DNA of 64,000 nucleotides. Source: Parapristionchus giblindavisi. Taxonomy: Eukaryota; Nematoda; Chromadorea; Rhabditida; Diplogasteridae. Shown piece by piece: positions 23,321 to 35,196 of the stretch (its first letter is position 1; each line of letters begins with the position of its first letter). A model generated the notes under the pieces. That model ran no database searches, had not been told where the DNA came from, and saw only the letters and a list, made by a program, of their open reading frames with translations. Where the stretch lies: the NCBI GenBank assembly GCA_943737045.1, contig CALSFV010000209.1, positions 434,001-498,000 of the forward strand. Reading direction: 5' to 3'. The translations under genes were made by a program, and so were the position numbers.

Positions 23321-23862
23321 TTGGTTTGGTCGTTGCATTTCTCTCACGTGTGCCTCGGCGTAAATTTTGAGTCATATTGCGTTCCCGCAATTCCCGAATG
23401 ACCAACTCCACCTCTCATTGTATCAGAATAAAATCGTAATGAATGAGACAAAAATATGAGAAAATTGATCATATTCCTGAACAACTGTCATTCACAAACA
23501 CAAAGTCACCGTCACAAATGCCACAAAGAACATCATCTATCCTTTATTAAACATGAAAATGCTCGATTCAGCTGAATAACGTCGAATAATCGAGGAACCA
23601 AGCCGAGAAGTTCTGATTCATGACGGAGTTGGGCGTAGAAGAACAGGCGGCTTTATAAATAAAAGTCGCATGACCACATCGCGGTATGGCTAAAACGGAT
23701 TGTATGTGTCAATGTCGCCGGTCGACAGAAAATAAATTTTTGCAGTAAGATTAGTGGGTAAGGTTTTGCCATTTCAGGCAAGCATTTGAATTTTGTCGTA
23801 ACGCAGCAAAATAAAATTTAAAAAAAACTTTCTTTTTAGTTGCATCTTTATATCTGACGTAC

Positions 23863-25797
23863 CTTCGTTGATGATATCAACATCAGTGAAAGCAATCCTG
23901 AGTGCAATGAGCTAAACAAGGTGATGAATATGATAATATCTGTAATTTGACTTATCGAAACTATGCTACGTGTTATGAGAAAAAAATCGATCCTTTTTAG
24001 CAACTTTTGATCTAAAATTTATGTTCACAACTTGTCAGATTAAACACGTTTATTGTTTGCAAATTCGCTGGCAGTGTACCCAAAACCCCAATATGCTAAC
24101 AAGGAGTCTCTCTCAGCTTAAGGTGGCGATCAGAGATGAGTCATAGCTCATCTGTAAGCCCTTTTTCTGTAGATTAAGAATATCTGCTTAAAAAATGCTA
24201 AAGAGGTCTGTGCACGGACTTAAAGCCTGCCAAATTTAGAAAAAAATCCCTTCCCGCAATGAGGCGCGCAATGATGGGTTAGTTCTCCGAGTTATCTCTG
24301 CGAGCTAGTATTGCTACAGAGGTAAAGATGAGTTGTTATGATATATCTAACGAACTTGGATTAGGTTAGATGGGCGAAAGATGTTAAACAACAGTGTAAA
24401 ACTACTGCAAAAATGGAAAGGTTTCTACGTCGGTGCAAATGCACCTCGACGGCCTAACTATTGGAAATTCACCATGGGAAAGGGAGAACGAGGACCACTA
24501 ACTAGCTGTACCACCACTAGCTCGCAGAAATAACGCGGAGAACTAGCCCACCAGTGCGCACATCATTTGCGCATCATTGCGGGTGGGAGTTGCACTAGTT
24601 TCGGTAGGCTGTCACTCCGTGTACAGACCTTTTTAGCATTTTCTAAACAGATATTCTTAATCCACAGAAAAAGGGCTTTCAAATAAGCTATGACTCGTCT
24701 CTGATCGCCACCTTAAGCTGAGAGGGACTCCTTGTAAGAGTAACCTGCACTATTTACACTCAAGAAGATGAACATATAGCAGATTACGAGTATCGGAATT
24801 GCGACACATAATGCAGGTATTGTCACCTTAAACATTACAATTTGACATATTTTCTACAAGAAAAAGTTTGCACCTGTAATATCAAAGAGATGGTCAGTTT
24901 GCGATGAAAAGCTTTCGCTTTAGTGCTGAGTTTTGTTTGCGATTTTATTTCATGGAAAACGTGCAGACAAAGCTGGAAATGGTTCTTAACAAATTTTCAA
25001 TTATTTTTAAAAAAATATCATTTAACAAAAAATCTGAGGTCACGGAATTTAAAAAAAAAAAAAACTCATACCAGTTGGAACATCAATGACCCTATAAAAA
25101 TTCCAAAAATAATGACGATGACGAGGTAGTAGAAAGTATCAGACATGCAAGCCAGATGTTGAAGTACAAAATCGGATTGTTTCGAGAATGCCTGTATTCA
25201 AAGCATCAACAGTGTTTAATATTATCAGTAATGGTAATATCAATCACCGCTCTGACCACACTAATATTCTTGGTCTGCGAACGAATGCGGACTGAATATA
25301 CAGTAGTGTTTCCCTTTGTATTCCGGGGTTTATTCCAAGGAGTAATATGCACATCATGCATATAATTCAGTAAAGCTTACATGCTCTATTAAAGAAGAAT
25401 TCTTCGATATATCGTACTCGCAAAACTGAAAGATTGATTGGTCATCAGCTATTCAAATCAATAAAACTTGCATGAACAGCTATCGCCAACGAAACGTAGA
25501 TCATTGTGATCATAAACAACAAAAAATATCTTTTCATCGGAGAAAGATTGAGTAGACTTCCGTGTCTGACTACTGCCTGAAATACATTTCACATTTGCCA
25601 TCTTTATGTATATCCTAACACTAATAATAAAATAAATTTTATGTGGCGAATTATATCATTTTCTGGTTGTCAATACCATTTCTAAACCAGCTGTTAAAGT
25701 GTTTTTAAAGTTAAATGTAAATGATTACCTGATGTCGATATATGATGCATAGTGCGGTACAAGGAACGTGTAGGAGCGTAATAACAAGCAATATATC
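23863..25797 (-). pseudogene. Serpentine receptor C, 5'-truncated
   Basis: Seven exons on minus: 25797-25729 (DILLVITLLHVPCTALC), 25576-25472 (TM4), 25425-25381 (FCEYDISKNSSLIEH), 25191-25072 (TM5), 24972-24874 (FHEIKSQTKLSTKAKAFHRK), 24826-24745 (TIPALCVAIPILVI) and 23939-23863 (TM7, LFSSLHSGLL). All are open and in frame. Exons for the N-terminus, TM1 and TM2, present in A and B, were not found. Upstream homology to A ends where the Tc1-derived foldback begins at 26138. The gene is therefore probably dead, unless upstream exons lie beyond 28.4 kb. The exon 25576-25472 uses a GC donor. An intron carries the 24100-24734 element. Confidence 0.75.
24100..24734. mobile_element. Harbinger-like foldback with TAA duplication in intron of receptor C
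   Basis: Ends caaggagtctctctcagc and gctgagagggactccttg are flanked by TAA on both sides. Receptor A shows the uninterrupted site (tattctaagagtaacc, near 7225). Arms of about 220 bp are inverted copies containing ggtggcgatcagaga. The interior (24330-24500) is not mirrored and encodes nothing recognised. Confidence 0.85.
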
Positions 25798-26137
25798 CTG
25801 TAAAAACGAATCATTTACAACAATACATCGACGTTTTTGCGGAGTGGAGTGGGAGGTGTTATTTTTGATTCTTTAGCATAAGGAAATAACACTCTGTGAA
25901 ACACCGTCGAGGATATTCCTAGCTTTAATTATATTGACTTAAATCAAAACGTGTTATTGCAGTTTTGATAAATCGTGGAGCATGAATTCAACAATAGTGG
26001 AGTCAATGTTTTTTTAAAACTATTTCAACATATAATAATATTTTAAAAACTGCCACAAAATTCAAGATCATGAATAGAAGCTAGTTTATGTCAACATTAA
26101 CTTCTGTGATACTTTTCATAGACGGTAAATACCAATA

Positions 26138-27720
26138 CAGTACTGGCCAAAAGGTTATGGACTTTTGGTTTTTTCGCCATTACTTTTTTCAAACTCAACC
26201 AATCGAGTACAGCTTTTCAGGGATTATTTTGAGTGTTTTTACGTGACTTACACAAAAATTACCCCGGTTGAGCGCGTACAGTGAATTTTATTTCGATTTT
26301 ATCAAAGTCACAAAAAATGAGATGTTCTTTTTCTTCGATTTCTTCGATTTTTTAAAACATTTTGCCACAAATGTGTATTAAATCATTTTAAAAGCATGAA
26401 ACGGATTCTTGGGAGCAAGAATCTTCCGATATCCGAGCGAGAATCTATTCGTCGTGAACGTCAGATGGGACTGTCGCAGGCATCCTTTCACAGCAGTTCC
26501 GAATGTCTGTTTCGACTATTCTGAATGTCACCAAACCTTCAATCCGTGTTCAAACAATGAAGAAGGTTAATGTACGACCTCGCAAGACGACCACGCCACC
26601 TGATCGTCTGATTACCTGCATCTCGAAGGAGAAACTGAGGCTCGCTACAATGGGCATCAAGCGAGCAATAGCTTAGTTTCGCTATATTGAGGTGCCTAAA
26701 GCTTCTAAACTTCCCTGAAAAGATGTTTGAGGTGTCCGTGGACAATGTACAACATCGTCTTCATGCGTCGGCTCTGTTCGGACATCGCCCTGTCAAGAAA
26801 CCCCTGATTGCCGAAAGGAATCGCAAACCAAGGATCAAATGGGAAAAAGCGAACGAGCATTGGACCCTCCAACAGTGGAAGTAGGTCGTATTATCAGACG
26901 AAAGAAGCAAGTTTCTGATGATTGCTACGGTGGGAATAAATCATATTCGTCGTTGGGCCGGCACTAGATAGGTTATGAAGTACCAGCTGATCATCGTAAA
27001 GCGTGGAGGAGGATCGTTGATATTGTGGGGGGGGGGGGTTGTTTCTCTGATGATGGGGTTGGCTCCCTGGTTCATGTGAAGAGAATTATGAAGAAGGAGA
27101 TATTCAAGACGATGTTGTACATTGTCCACGGATACCTCAAACATCTTTTCAGGGAAGTTTAGAAGCTTTAGGCACTACAATATAGCGAAACAAAGCTATT
27201 GCTCGCTTGATGCCCATTGTAGTTAGCCTCAGTTTCTCCTTCTAGATGCAGGTAAGTTTCTAATTCTAGATGCAGGATCAGATGTCGTGGTCGTCTTGCG
27301 AGGTCGTACATAAACCTTCTTCATTGTTTGAGCACGGATTGAAGGTTTGGTGACATTCAGAATAGTCGAAACAGATACTCGGAACAGCTGTGACAGGATG
27401 CCTGCGACAGTCCCATCTGACGTTCACGACGAATAGATTCTCGCTCGGATATCGGAAGATTCTAGCTCCCAAGAATCCGTTTCATGCTTTTAAAATGATA
27501 TACCACACATTTGTGGCAAAATAAAATCTAAGAAATCGAAGAAAAAGAAAATCTCATTTTTTGTGACTTTGATAAAATCGAAATAAAATTCACTGTACGC
27601 GCTCAACCGGGGTTATTTTTATGTAAGTCACGTAAAAACACTCTCAAAATAATCCCTGAAAAGCTGTACTCCATTGGTTGAGTCTGAAAAAAGTTATGGC
27701 GAAAAAACCAAAAGTCCAAA
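26138..27720 (+). mobile_element. Tc1-derived foldback with duplicated inverted transposase N-terminus
   Basis: Left end cagtactggccaaaaggt follows a TA. The arms 26148-26761 and 27106-27715 are inverted copies. The left arm plus spacer encode, in pieces, a Tc1-type transposase: QFRMSVSTILNVTK (helix-turn-helix region), RPRKTTTPPDRL, LHASALFGHRPVKKPLIAER, then WRRIVDIVGGGGCFSDDGVG and LVHVKRIMKKEIF. The right arm then repeats the N-terminal coding part in reverse instead of continuing to the catalytic end. The outermost ~25 bases of the right end are missing. Not autonomous. Confidence 0.8.
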
Positions 27721-27729
27721 AGTCTCACT

Positions 27730-28440
27730 ATGTAGAAGCGATTGAGCAAATAAAAAAGTTTACATTCACCATGGAAAATAGTGAGAATTAATTTAATGTA
27801 AACATTTTTTCGAAAATTCCCAATTCCAGCGTTCGTTGACTGTTGATCGAAAAACTCTCCTAAGCAATAGTTTCTTAGATTTAAACAAGGATTCGAATGC
27901 GCCCAGTCCCGAATCGATTAGATTAGAAATAAACTTTTTAGAGAACGTCGCCAATCCTCACCACAATTGAACACAGCAAACAAAATTGATTCGTTTACAA
28001 ATTTCCCACTTTTTAAAAATTATCAATTTTAAAGTAAAAGTGTAATATAATATGCAGAAGCTATTGAGCAAATAAAAAATTTACCTGGGCCATGGGAAAA
28101 GAGTGAGAATTAATTTAATGTGATTTTTTTTCTGAAAATTCCCGAATTCCAGCCTTCGTTGATCTTTGATCAAAAAACTTTCCTAAGCAATAGTTTCTTA
28201 GAATTCGCCAAGGAGTCCATTGCACCCACTCCCGACTCGATTGGATTCGAAATAAACTTTTTAGGAAAAATCGCCAAATCGTTGTGTGGTCACCTCCTGA
28301 AGCGAATTTTCAATTGGAAGGAATTTCCAAGTACCAGTGCACCCATGGTGCCTGTAATTATCATACATAATACAGAAAAATCCATTTTTCGTCGATACCA
28401 AAAAAATTCAGTTGTTGAATTTTCTCAGATAGTGTGAGAT
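27730..28440 (+). repeat. Two direct partial copies of the FB2 arm
   Basis: The first copy (27730-28010) stays open for DNA reading LSNSFLD and PESIRLEINFLE and then diverges. The second (28020-28440) keeps SNSFLEFAKESIAPTPDSIG and AKSLCGHLLKRIFNWKEFPS and ends with the tip ctcagatagtgtga. Both lie in the same orientation, unlike the inverted pairs at 36.7 and 40.8 kb. Confidence 0.7.
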
Positions 28441-28800
28441 AAACAAGTGCATTTTATACGGTCAATACAAATAATATTTTTTAAATACATAACAATAGCA
28501 TAGCGAGCGACTAAAAACTTCCTTGTCGTGGTGGAAAAATGGCGCTGCATTTATCTAATATTCACGAATGGCATGAATTGAACGAGAAGAATCGTTTACA
28601 CCCAATGTTCAGTAGAGCCATATTTTTACCCACTAATTTACTCACGATTGTCTCAATAACTGAGCACCTGTCTGATCTACTACTGTTCCTGTAGCTGTGT
28701 TTTCACAGAAACAAGTAATGTTAAACAATCAATTCACTAACACTAGTAGATTAGCCTATATATGAATTTCTTGCCGTACAAGTTCGTGTAACGTTAAACG
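28441..28800. other. No feature recognised
   Basis: AT-rich sequence between the FB2 relic and the nested mariner/MITE. No exon of receptor C or known repeat was recognised. Confidence 0.4.
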
Positions 28801-30068
28801 CTCAACATAGAGCTATTAGGTTGGCGGAAAAGTCTTTGTCCATTTTTGAAAACTTGATTTCTTCGAAGGGACACTAACACGTGATCAATTATACGTGCCA
28901 TCATTATTGACATTGACATGTACACTGTTCCACCATTTTATGGAACCCGTTCCTGTAGAACCCAGCTGGGCGCAAAGCAAAGTATTGCTTGAGTGCAGCC
29001 TCGACACTTTCACGGGAATTGAAGGCTCTATCTCGAAGGGCACGGGCTAGGTCGGTGGTTGAGGGAGAACCATCCATCCATATCCAGCCATTTCCTGCTT
29101 GACTTTAATGGAGATATGGGGACAGGCGTTATCATGATGGTAATACACTTTCTTATCCTTCTGGCTTGATTTATCGACTGCTTTCTTCAGATGTCATAGT
29201 TGTGTGACGTACTTGACCCCAGTGTTTGTCATGCCCTCGGGTAACAGCTGCCAGTTGATCACACCATCCATTCCCCACCGCATTGACAGCATGATTTTCT
29301 TGGGGTTGGGGTTCGGTTTGGAGACATCCCCTGGGGTCTCTCCTTCTTCAACCGACTGGGTTCCAATGTGGTTGTTTTCGTAGAGTACCCACCTTTCATC
29401 CCCTGTTATGAGCCGGTAAAGCCATCGATCCCCAGCGTGGAGAGTGAGGAGTTTAATGGAATCATCGAATCGAATATCAAGTTTGGCTAGGGCCATTTCA
29501 AGGGGTATAAATCGAATGAAATTTTTTTATGCCAATGGATTTCAGGCCTTCTTCGAATGTGCTATGGTGGACTCCAAGTGTAGTGGCCATTTCACGGACA
29601 CTTTGAAATGGGTCCGTTTTCACAAATTTTTTCAACATGTCCAAATCCAACTCACAAGGGCTTCCAGATCGATCCTGTTCATTGAAGGAAAAGTCGTCAT
29701 CTTTGAAGCGATGGAACCAATTCTCGATGGTGTTGTAGTGTGGGAATGTGTGTCATAAACATAATTCAGGAGGGTCTCTAAATCGTTCATCTTGGTGTTG
29801 ATAGGAAGTGATAAAGTATAAGTTCGTACATTGCTGCTCTACTAGAGACAGACTGAAGGGAAGTGAACGGGGAGTTGCTTACTGCGAAGGCCCTTCACTG
29901 CTTGTTATTCACTAGGACTGAGGGAACGCCAAAGTGCATCTGCGACGAGCAGTGGAAATAGAAAACCATGGACAAAGACTTTCCCGCCAACCTAATAATT
30001 TGGAACTCTCCGCTCTGGCAACACTATCTCGCAAACAAAGAAAGCGAAAGAGCATTAGCAGAGTCTTA
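28801..30068. mobile_element. M1 hairpin MITE split by a mariner insertion
   Basis: The M1 sequence gagcta...atttgg aactctccgctctggcaac is interrupted at its TA. The left stub is 28801-28815 and the remainder is 29996-30068. The mariner at 28816-29995 with duplicated TA separates them, so M1 was there first. Confidence 0.75.
28816..29995 (-). pseudogene. Mariner transposon with both ends, broken transposase
   Basis: 1180 bp, ends ttaggttggcggaaaagtc and the inverse gactttcccgccaacctaa, with TA duplicated (28814-28815, 29996-29997). Minus-strand transposase pieces in order are FVKTDPFQSVREMATTLGVH, LITGDERWVLYENNH, PKKIMLSMRWGMDGVINWQL and HHDNACPHISIKVKQEM. The catalytic HDNA(R)PH region is readable, but frames change and the usual HPPYSPDL segment is not intact. 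A recent but dead copy. Confidence 0.87.
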
Positions 30069-30850
30069 ATATCATAATTCAGTAGGTACTGCGTCAAAAT
30101 GATACGCAATGATAGATAGAGTAAAAAGCAGCGAACAGTTTGATTGAAATTTTAAAATTAAAGAAACCAATGAGTTGGCATGACTGATTCCCGCCACGAT
30201 AAGCATGTTGGCTATTGTTTATATTATATGGTAATTGGCGTAAGGGATAATGTGAAAATGAGAGAGCTAAGTATGCAAATCGGGTGGGCACTCTCTACAT
30301 GCCTTGAAAGTTATACTTTCAATGCGCATAGTGTGCTTTAAACATATCGGGAATCAATATCAGATATGTCTTTCGATTCGTGTGATGAATCTCTATCGTT
30401 CTATCCGAACAGTCTTATTACGAAAAAACTCGTGGGTCTCCATCTTTAAAGCTAGAAAATAGAAAAAAAAGAAAAAAAATTAAAACTAGAAAATTGCCAT
30501 TAATCTAAAGACGATGGTGAGCATAGCAATTTTCTTGCCATTTGAGAACGAGTGAATAGTAAACGATTCTGACAGTCGGCAGGGCAATTCTAAGTAAGCA
30601 AAGCACAAAGGACCAAAGACAATGCCATAATTTTACAATATTTTTTTCCAAAAATCAGGAAAGGAAATTAATAGGGAGCACAGATAGGAATACATACATT
30701 CAGCAATACAGTATCACAGTAACACAGTAAGGATACAGTAACACTCCGCAATTTTAGTGGGGTCAATAATTTGGTCGAGAGTGAAAAGTTGAGTCGCTAT
30801 CTTTTTGGTTTATAATTTGATTCGAAGTGGGGCTTTGCGAATCTTAAAGG
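30069..30850. other. No gene seen
   Basis: AT-rich intergenic sequence. A short fragment at about 30740-30840 (actccgcaattttagtgggg and ttggtcgagagtg) belongs to the family seen at 12965 and 49505. Confidence 0.45.
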
Positions 30851-31195
30851 TCTCCTGCATCTCGTTTATGACTGCGAAATGATATGCAACAAGAGTTATT
30901 GACTGCTCATCATTCCCTTAGCGCAGTGGTAACACGTCTGGCTTGATAGCGCATGGCTGCGGGTTCGAATCCTATTGCCGAACTTTCATATTTTCAAAAA
31001 GCGCGCCTTTGCCTGCGATTGCATTCACGATTCATTAATGTTTCTAGCAATCAATAAGCTGAATTAGAGTTAAATAAATGGCGTACGGTACATAGAATAA
31101 CTTTTGCTAACTTTCTATCTTCACAATTTGTTCACGAAAATATTCGCGCGAGAATTCACGAAAATATTTTCACATTAAAGGGTGACCTTTAATGT
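30850..31195 (+). mobile_element. tRNA-bearing MITE (family T)
   Basis: Left end resembles cttaaaggtctcctgcatc and the right half contains cacgaaaatattcgcgcg. The plus-strand tRNA-like module at 30913-30984 has A box tagcgcagtggtaacac, B box ggttcgaatcc, then ttgccgaac. A short duplication of the right end is present. Confidence 0.7.
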
Positions 31196-31294
31196 GAAAA
31201 TGAATGAATGTAATGAATAGTTATGCACAGGGCGGGTGTGTGTTCAGCAGCGACTTCCATCTATTGGCTTCTATTTTCTTTCCATGGATATGCA

Positions 31295-31541
31295 TCGTTA
31301 CATTTGCCTTACGTACCCCCGCCGCACCTCCTCATCTTCGTACCTACGCCGCACCTCCTCATCTCCGTACCTACGCCGCACCTCCTCATCTCCGTACCTG
31401 CGCCGCACCTCCTCATCTCCGTACCTACGCCGCACCTCCTCATCTCCATACCTACGCCGCACCTCCTCATCTCCGTACCTACGCCGCGCCTCCATCGTTA
31501 CGGCGGAGGTTACGGCGCAGGAAAGTAAGGCAAATGTAATG
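31295..31541. mobile_element. TIR element containing a 27-bp minisatellite
   Basis: Ends tcgttacatttgccttac and gtaaggcaaatgtaatg are inverted. ATGCA lies on both sides (31290-31294 and 31542-31546). P1 lacks the insertion at the corresponding site (about 13402). Inside, a 27-bp unit (ctacgccgcacctcctcatc plus tccgtac) is repeated about six to seven times. Because 27 is divisible by 3, the minus strand reads a 9-residue repeat RRYGDEEVR and the other frames also stay open. These ORFs are a product of the repeat, not evidence of a gene. Confidence 0.8.
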
Positions 31542-31841
31542 ATGCAATACACATTACCGGTTCTCAGTAACTATACGATCTGCTAAATCAGCCAAACGTG
31601 AATATAATACAACTACGAAAAAATCAAACAGAAGTACGACAACTACCTAGACACGACTACTACAATGCAAAAGAAATATCTGCTCGCGAGAAAACGGAAA
31701 GAACAGCTATTCTGCACTTTCATTTACCAAATAAAGTCACAAATTGTATTTATTTTGCAGATATTATAATATATAGATCAAAAATATTGAATTTGAGGTC
31801 GTCTAATCATAAATTGGTGCAAACGTCGTTCGGTTCAAAGC

Positions 31842-32372
31842 AGGGCTGGGATTTTGTGTTTTGTGTTTTGTGTTTTTTTGTGTTTTTCAGCGTCTGGGAC
31901 ACAAAATATTTTGCGTAAAAATTTTGTGTAAATGAGACACAAAATAACACAAAAAATTGGGATCAATTTTCTGATTTTACAAGATTTTTTGGAAGAAAAT
32001 CGATGATTTTAGTCGTTCCTTATAGTGAAATTTTATCTGCAAAATTATAAATTTTGCAACGATCGGATAATTTTGGCCTAGAATTTACTTTTATCAGTAA
32101 TTTGATGCTTGTTATCTCCGTTTTCGTTCAGCCGAATACCAGACTCTTAGGTTTTTAGGTCGCTGTTCTTTCTTGAATTGATATTGCATGCTGTTTTGCT
32201 CGCATCGAGGTTCTATATTGAAAAATACCTTTTTTATTAGTCATAAACTTGCTCAAATCTAGAGAAAAATGTTTTTCTGTTTTTTTGTGTTTTGTGTACA
32301 CAAAAAAATATTTTTGTGTTTTTTGTGTACACAAAATTTTTGTGTCACGAAGACTTTTTGAGTCCCAGCACT
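31842..32372. mobile_element. Inverted-repeat element rich in TTTTGTGT
   Basis: Ends gcagggctgggat and gtcccagcactgg are inverted. The interior is built of ttttgtgttttgtgt-like sequence in both orientations. P1 lacks it (site near 14062), so it inserted after the segmental duplication. The ORFs at 32155 and 32249 are mirror images. Confidence 0.65.
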
Positions 32373-32402
32373 GGTACAAAGGCAATAAGATAGGAGGGAA
32401 GG

Positions 32403-32570
32403 CATCAGTGGCCGTATGCATGAACAACGGAAAACCGTTATCCGGAAAATGTGACGTTATTAGCGTAGGCGGAACCGTTTTCCAAAAATCCTCCGTCTAC
32501 GCTAATGACTTCACATTTTGCTGGATAACGGTTTTCCGTTATTCATGCATGCGGCCACAGGGGCCACAAT
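32403..32570. mobile_element. ~165-bp hairpin MITE
   Basis: Arms tgcatgaacaacggaaaacc and ggttttccgttattcatgca are inverted, with gtggccg and cggccac at the outer ends. P1 lacks it (site near 14095). Confidence 0.65.
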
Positions 32571-34020
32571 GATTCTTAATTGCAATTCGTAAAATGATTC
32601 GAAAAACAGCATTCTCTGAAGCAAGATTGCTGAAGAACTTCTCATCAAATCAATTCACAACCACAATGAATAAAAGAGGCCTCAGAATTATCTCACCTAG
32701 CAATGCTTGACCTCAACCTCACAAATTGTTCTTTCCCTCCATGGTCACGCCTTCCCTCTGGTCCTTGTCTCATTCCATGCTCACATCTTGTCTCATCTCT
32801 CAATCTTTCTATTCATCTTGTTCTGTTATCATATCTCGGTTGCGATTCTGTTCTCAAATATCGATTGGTCTCTCTATATCGCCACCCACAAAAGGTTATC
32901 CTTGACCCCATTTTGTTCCTACGACACCACTCAAATGCTTCATTCTGACACCTTATTCTTCACCTTATTCTTCATTTCCTGGATATTTGTCAAAATATTT
33001 GGAATGTTTTGGATCTAGTGAATTTCATCGAGAAAAAAAACATTAATGCACGTGTGATTTCGTAAAAATTTAATACCATGATCAGTACATGTAAGTACTT
33101 GACGATAACACGTAATCGCCACGCAATCGCCACTTTATCTTTTACTAAATATAACTTAGCCATATTTGGAATTGTGGAATTTCTTGTATTGTACATGTTC
33201 ACACCAATTCTTCGATATAAAAACACAGAACACACAACATCAGAAACCATTAGTACTGTTAAGGGATTTCCGACAATCTAATTGTATCTGACATTTTCTA
33301 AGAAAATGTTTTATCAAGGTATTAGAAGAAAATGAGCATACTGTGTCTCCAGTCGACCAGCGCCTAAAGGAAAACGCAAATCAGAAAAGTGATACCTACA
33401 AGTAAATTACATATGCGAGTTATGAAGAGACCGTTGATCAAATAAATATAATTTAATCATAATGAACACGCAAATGTACTTATGGACCACAACTCCTCGT
33501 AGATGAGCATCATCGAAAAAAGGATGATTTAGCCTGGTTTACCTGAGAGCAATTTTAACCTAGTGCACCACTGGTAATTTGCATACCACCTTTTTGGTAT
33601 TAGTGACTCGCGAACAATGTAAATTAAAGTGAAAATTTTAATTGAACTTTGAATTTTTTTCAGTCGTTATGAATTATAGCAATACAAGAGAAACGCTAGT
33701 ATAATTTTTTTAAATGATTTATAAGACAACGGAAGGGACGATACACTAATCAATAATAAACGTAAGTCGGGGTGGAAAAACTAAAGATTGCCAGTTTATA
33801 CACGAACGAGTTCTGTTTGGGATGCAATTTAAAAATTGAAGGAAGCGACAATATTGATGATAAAAATTGTATAACGTAGAACTCTAGAGAGACTGCTAAT
33901 ATCAAATTATTCATGCAGATTTTTACGTATAGTTGTGCGCATGATAAAGGAAGGGGTGTGTTTGGCCAGAGCGCAGAATTTCAAAATTAAAATAGGGTAT
34001 TCCTGAAAACATCACATCAC

Positions 34021-34300
34021 ATCACGAAGCCGCGCGATTGAAGCAAATAGGCGATGAAACCGAAAGCGCGCTGTCCCTAAAAGTCAGGAGCATGGATATG
34101 GATCAGCGGAGCCGCGCCACTACAGCAAGGACGCCTTTCAACCGGAATCGGCCTGGAGTACGATGGAGAAATGACCTGGAAAGAGCCATTGGCAACTGGT
34201 GGAATACACCCTATGATGCTTTTCGTCCCATCGTCAAGTAAAAATATTATTGATTGTATTTATCGTGAAATGCAACATACTGCAAAATAAATATAACATT
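34021..34300 (+). pseudogene. LINE 3' fragment (RTE-like)
   Basis: The plus strand reads NRNRPGVRWRNDLERAIGNW with WWNTPYDAFRP before a stop at 34241. The basic GxRWxxDLxxxxGNWW pattern is common at the C-terminus of some non-LTR polymerases. A second 3' end of the same family (accctatgatgcttttcgtc) lies at 35790-35868 with a (TTGA)n tail. Confidence 0.55.
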
Positions 34301-35038
34301 ACACTGTACTTTATAAACGAATCCTGTGTGGACACAAAGGGTCCATGGAATTCGATGAACATAAACAGCGCACTCAATATAAACTATACTATTTAAAACT
34401 ATCTTCATTCATTCAGTATCAGTCATGTTTTCCAGTGTCCAAGCATGGACTCGATGGTGACTACGAATCTCAAAAAAAAATGCAATCATTTCTGCGCTAG
34501 TGTATCATGACGCTGCAGGTGCTAACATATTTGTTTATTTATCAAAAAAATTTTCTTTGATGTAAAACAATTTAAAACGTACATTGTTTACTGATCTCGC
34601 TAAGTATATAACATTCGTTTCGATCATGTTTAAAGATGTGGATACACGAAAAGAATGACTGGCTCCTACCACGATGGGAATGAGCCCCCTCATACATATA
34701 CTGTAAGTAAAAAGTGTGTTATGTTCAGTTTTCGACCGGCACTCAACCTTTGCCCTCTCATTAGGCCCCTTCCCATCTCTCTTTCTCCATTCCCTGCACT
34801 ATTGAACATCTTTCAATCGTGATTATGCCAATCAATACGCATAATCATTATACGAGAAATAGTATGTGGTGACTTATATGACTTTTGCTACCATCCTGTC
34901 TTCACAGTTTATTCACGAAAATATTCGTGGGACACCACCTTTAAGCTTTATAAAACAAAAACACGTTCCAATAAATAAATAGAGCTTGCAAACACCTTTG
35001 CCTTCTGTGTAGCTTGTTGTATAATTTTCTCAATTCAG
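34301..35038 (+). other. Segment shared with 38120-38290 and 42395-43249; T-family MITE inside
   Basis: 34300-34450 matches 38120-38290 (acgaatcctg, cttcattcattc). From 34465 on it matches 42395-42520 and 43123-43249, which end at the same exon (35039 and 43250). A family T MITE remnant at about 34640-34945 (ends gtggat... and ggacaccacctttaa) interrupts this copy; the Harbinger-like element 42521-43122 interrupts the other. Confidence 0.6.
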
Positions 35039-35196
35039 ATGTGGACTTTAAAATTCTCATCCATTTGATGCCGCATTTTATCTCGCACATCGCCGCATTA
35101 TTTATTATTCACAAATACAGTCGCCAAAGAAAGGACAGATCAGAGTGTGGCCAATATTTCCTTCGAAGAATTTCAGAAACTATGATTATGACTTAA
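35039..35196 (+). pseudogene. Last exon of a second probable 7TM receptor family (frameshifted)
   Basis: After the acceptor caattcag the exon reads VDFKILIHLMPHFISHIAAL, a membrane segment, then FIIHKY, a basic tail and a stop. Relative to 43250-43398 one base is lost after IIHKY and the tail becomes unrelated (RQRKDRSE). No upstream exons were assigned. A chemoreceptor TM7 plus tail is the most likely identity. Confidence 0.5.

Larger units (their letters stand above)
31205..34020 (+). repeat. Segmental copy P2 (paralogous to 13340-17330)
   Basis: Collinear with P1 as described there. P2 carries its own insertions (31295-31541, 31842-32372, 32403-32570) and lacks the M1 and Harbinger-like copies of P1. 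One frame at 33090-33281 stays open with a hydrophobic stretch (LAIFGIVEFLVLYMFTP), but P1 has frameshifts there, so no gene is called. Confidence 0.75.

Noticed and set aside
31310..31500. Repeat protein gene (RRYGDEEVR repeats)
   Set aside because: All frames are open because of the 27-bp period, the unit lies inside a TIR element, and the paralogous segment lacks the whole block.
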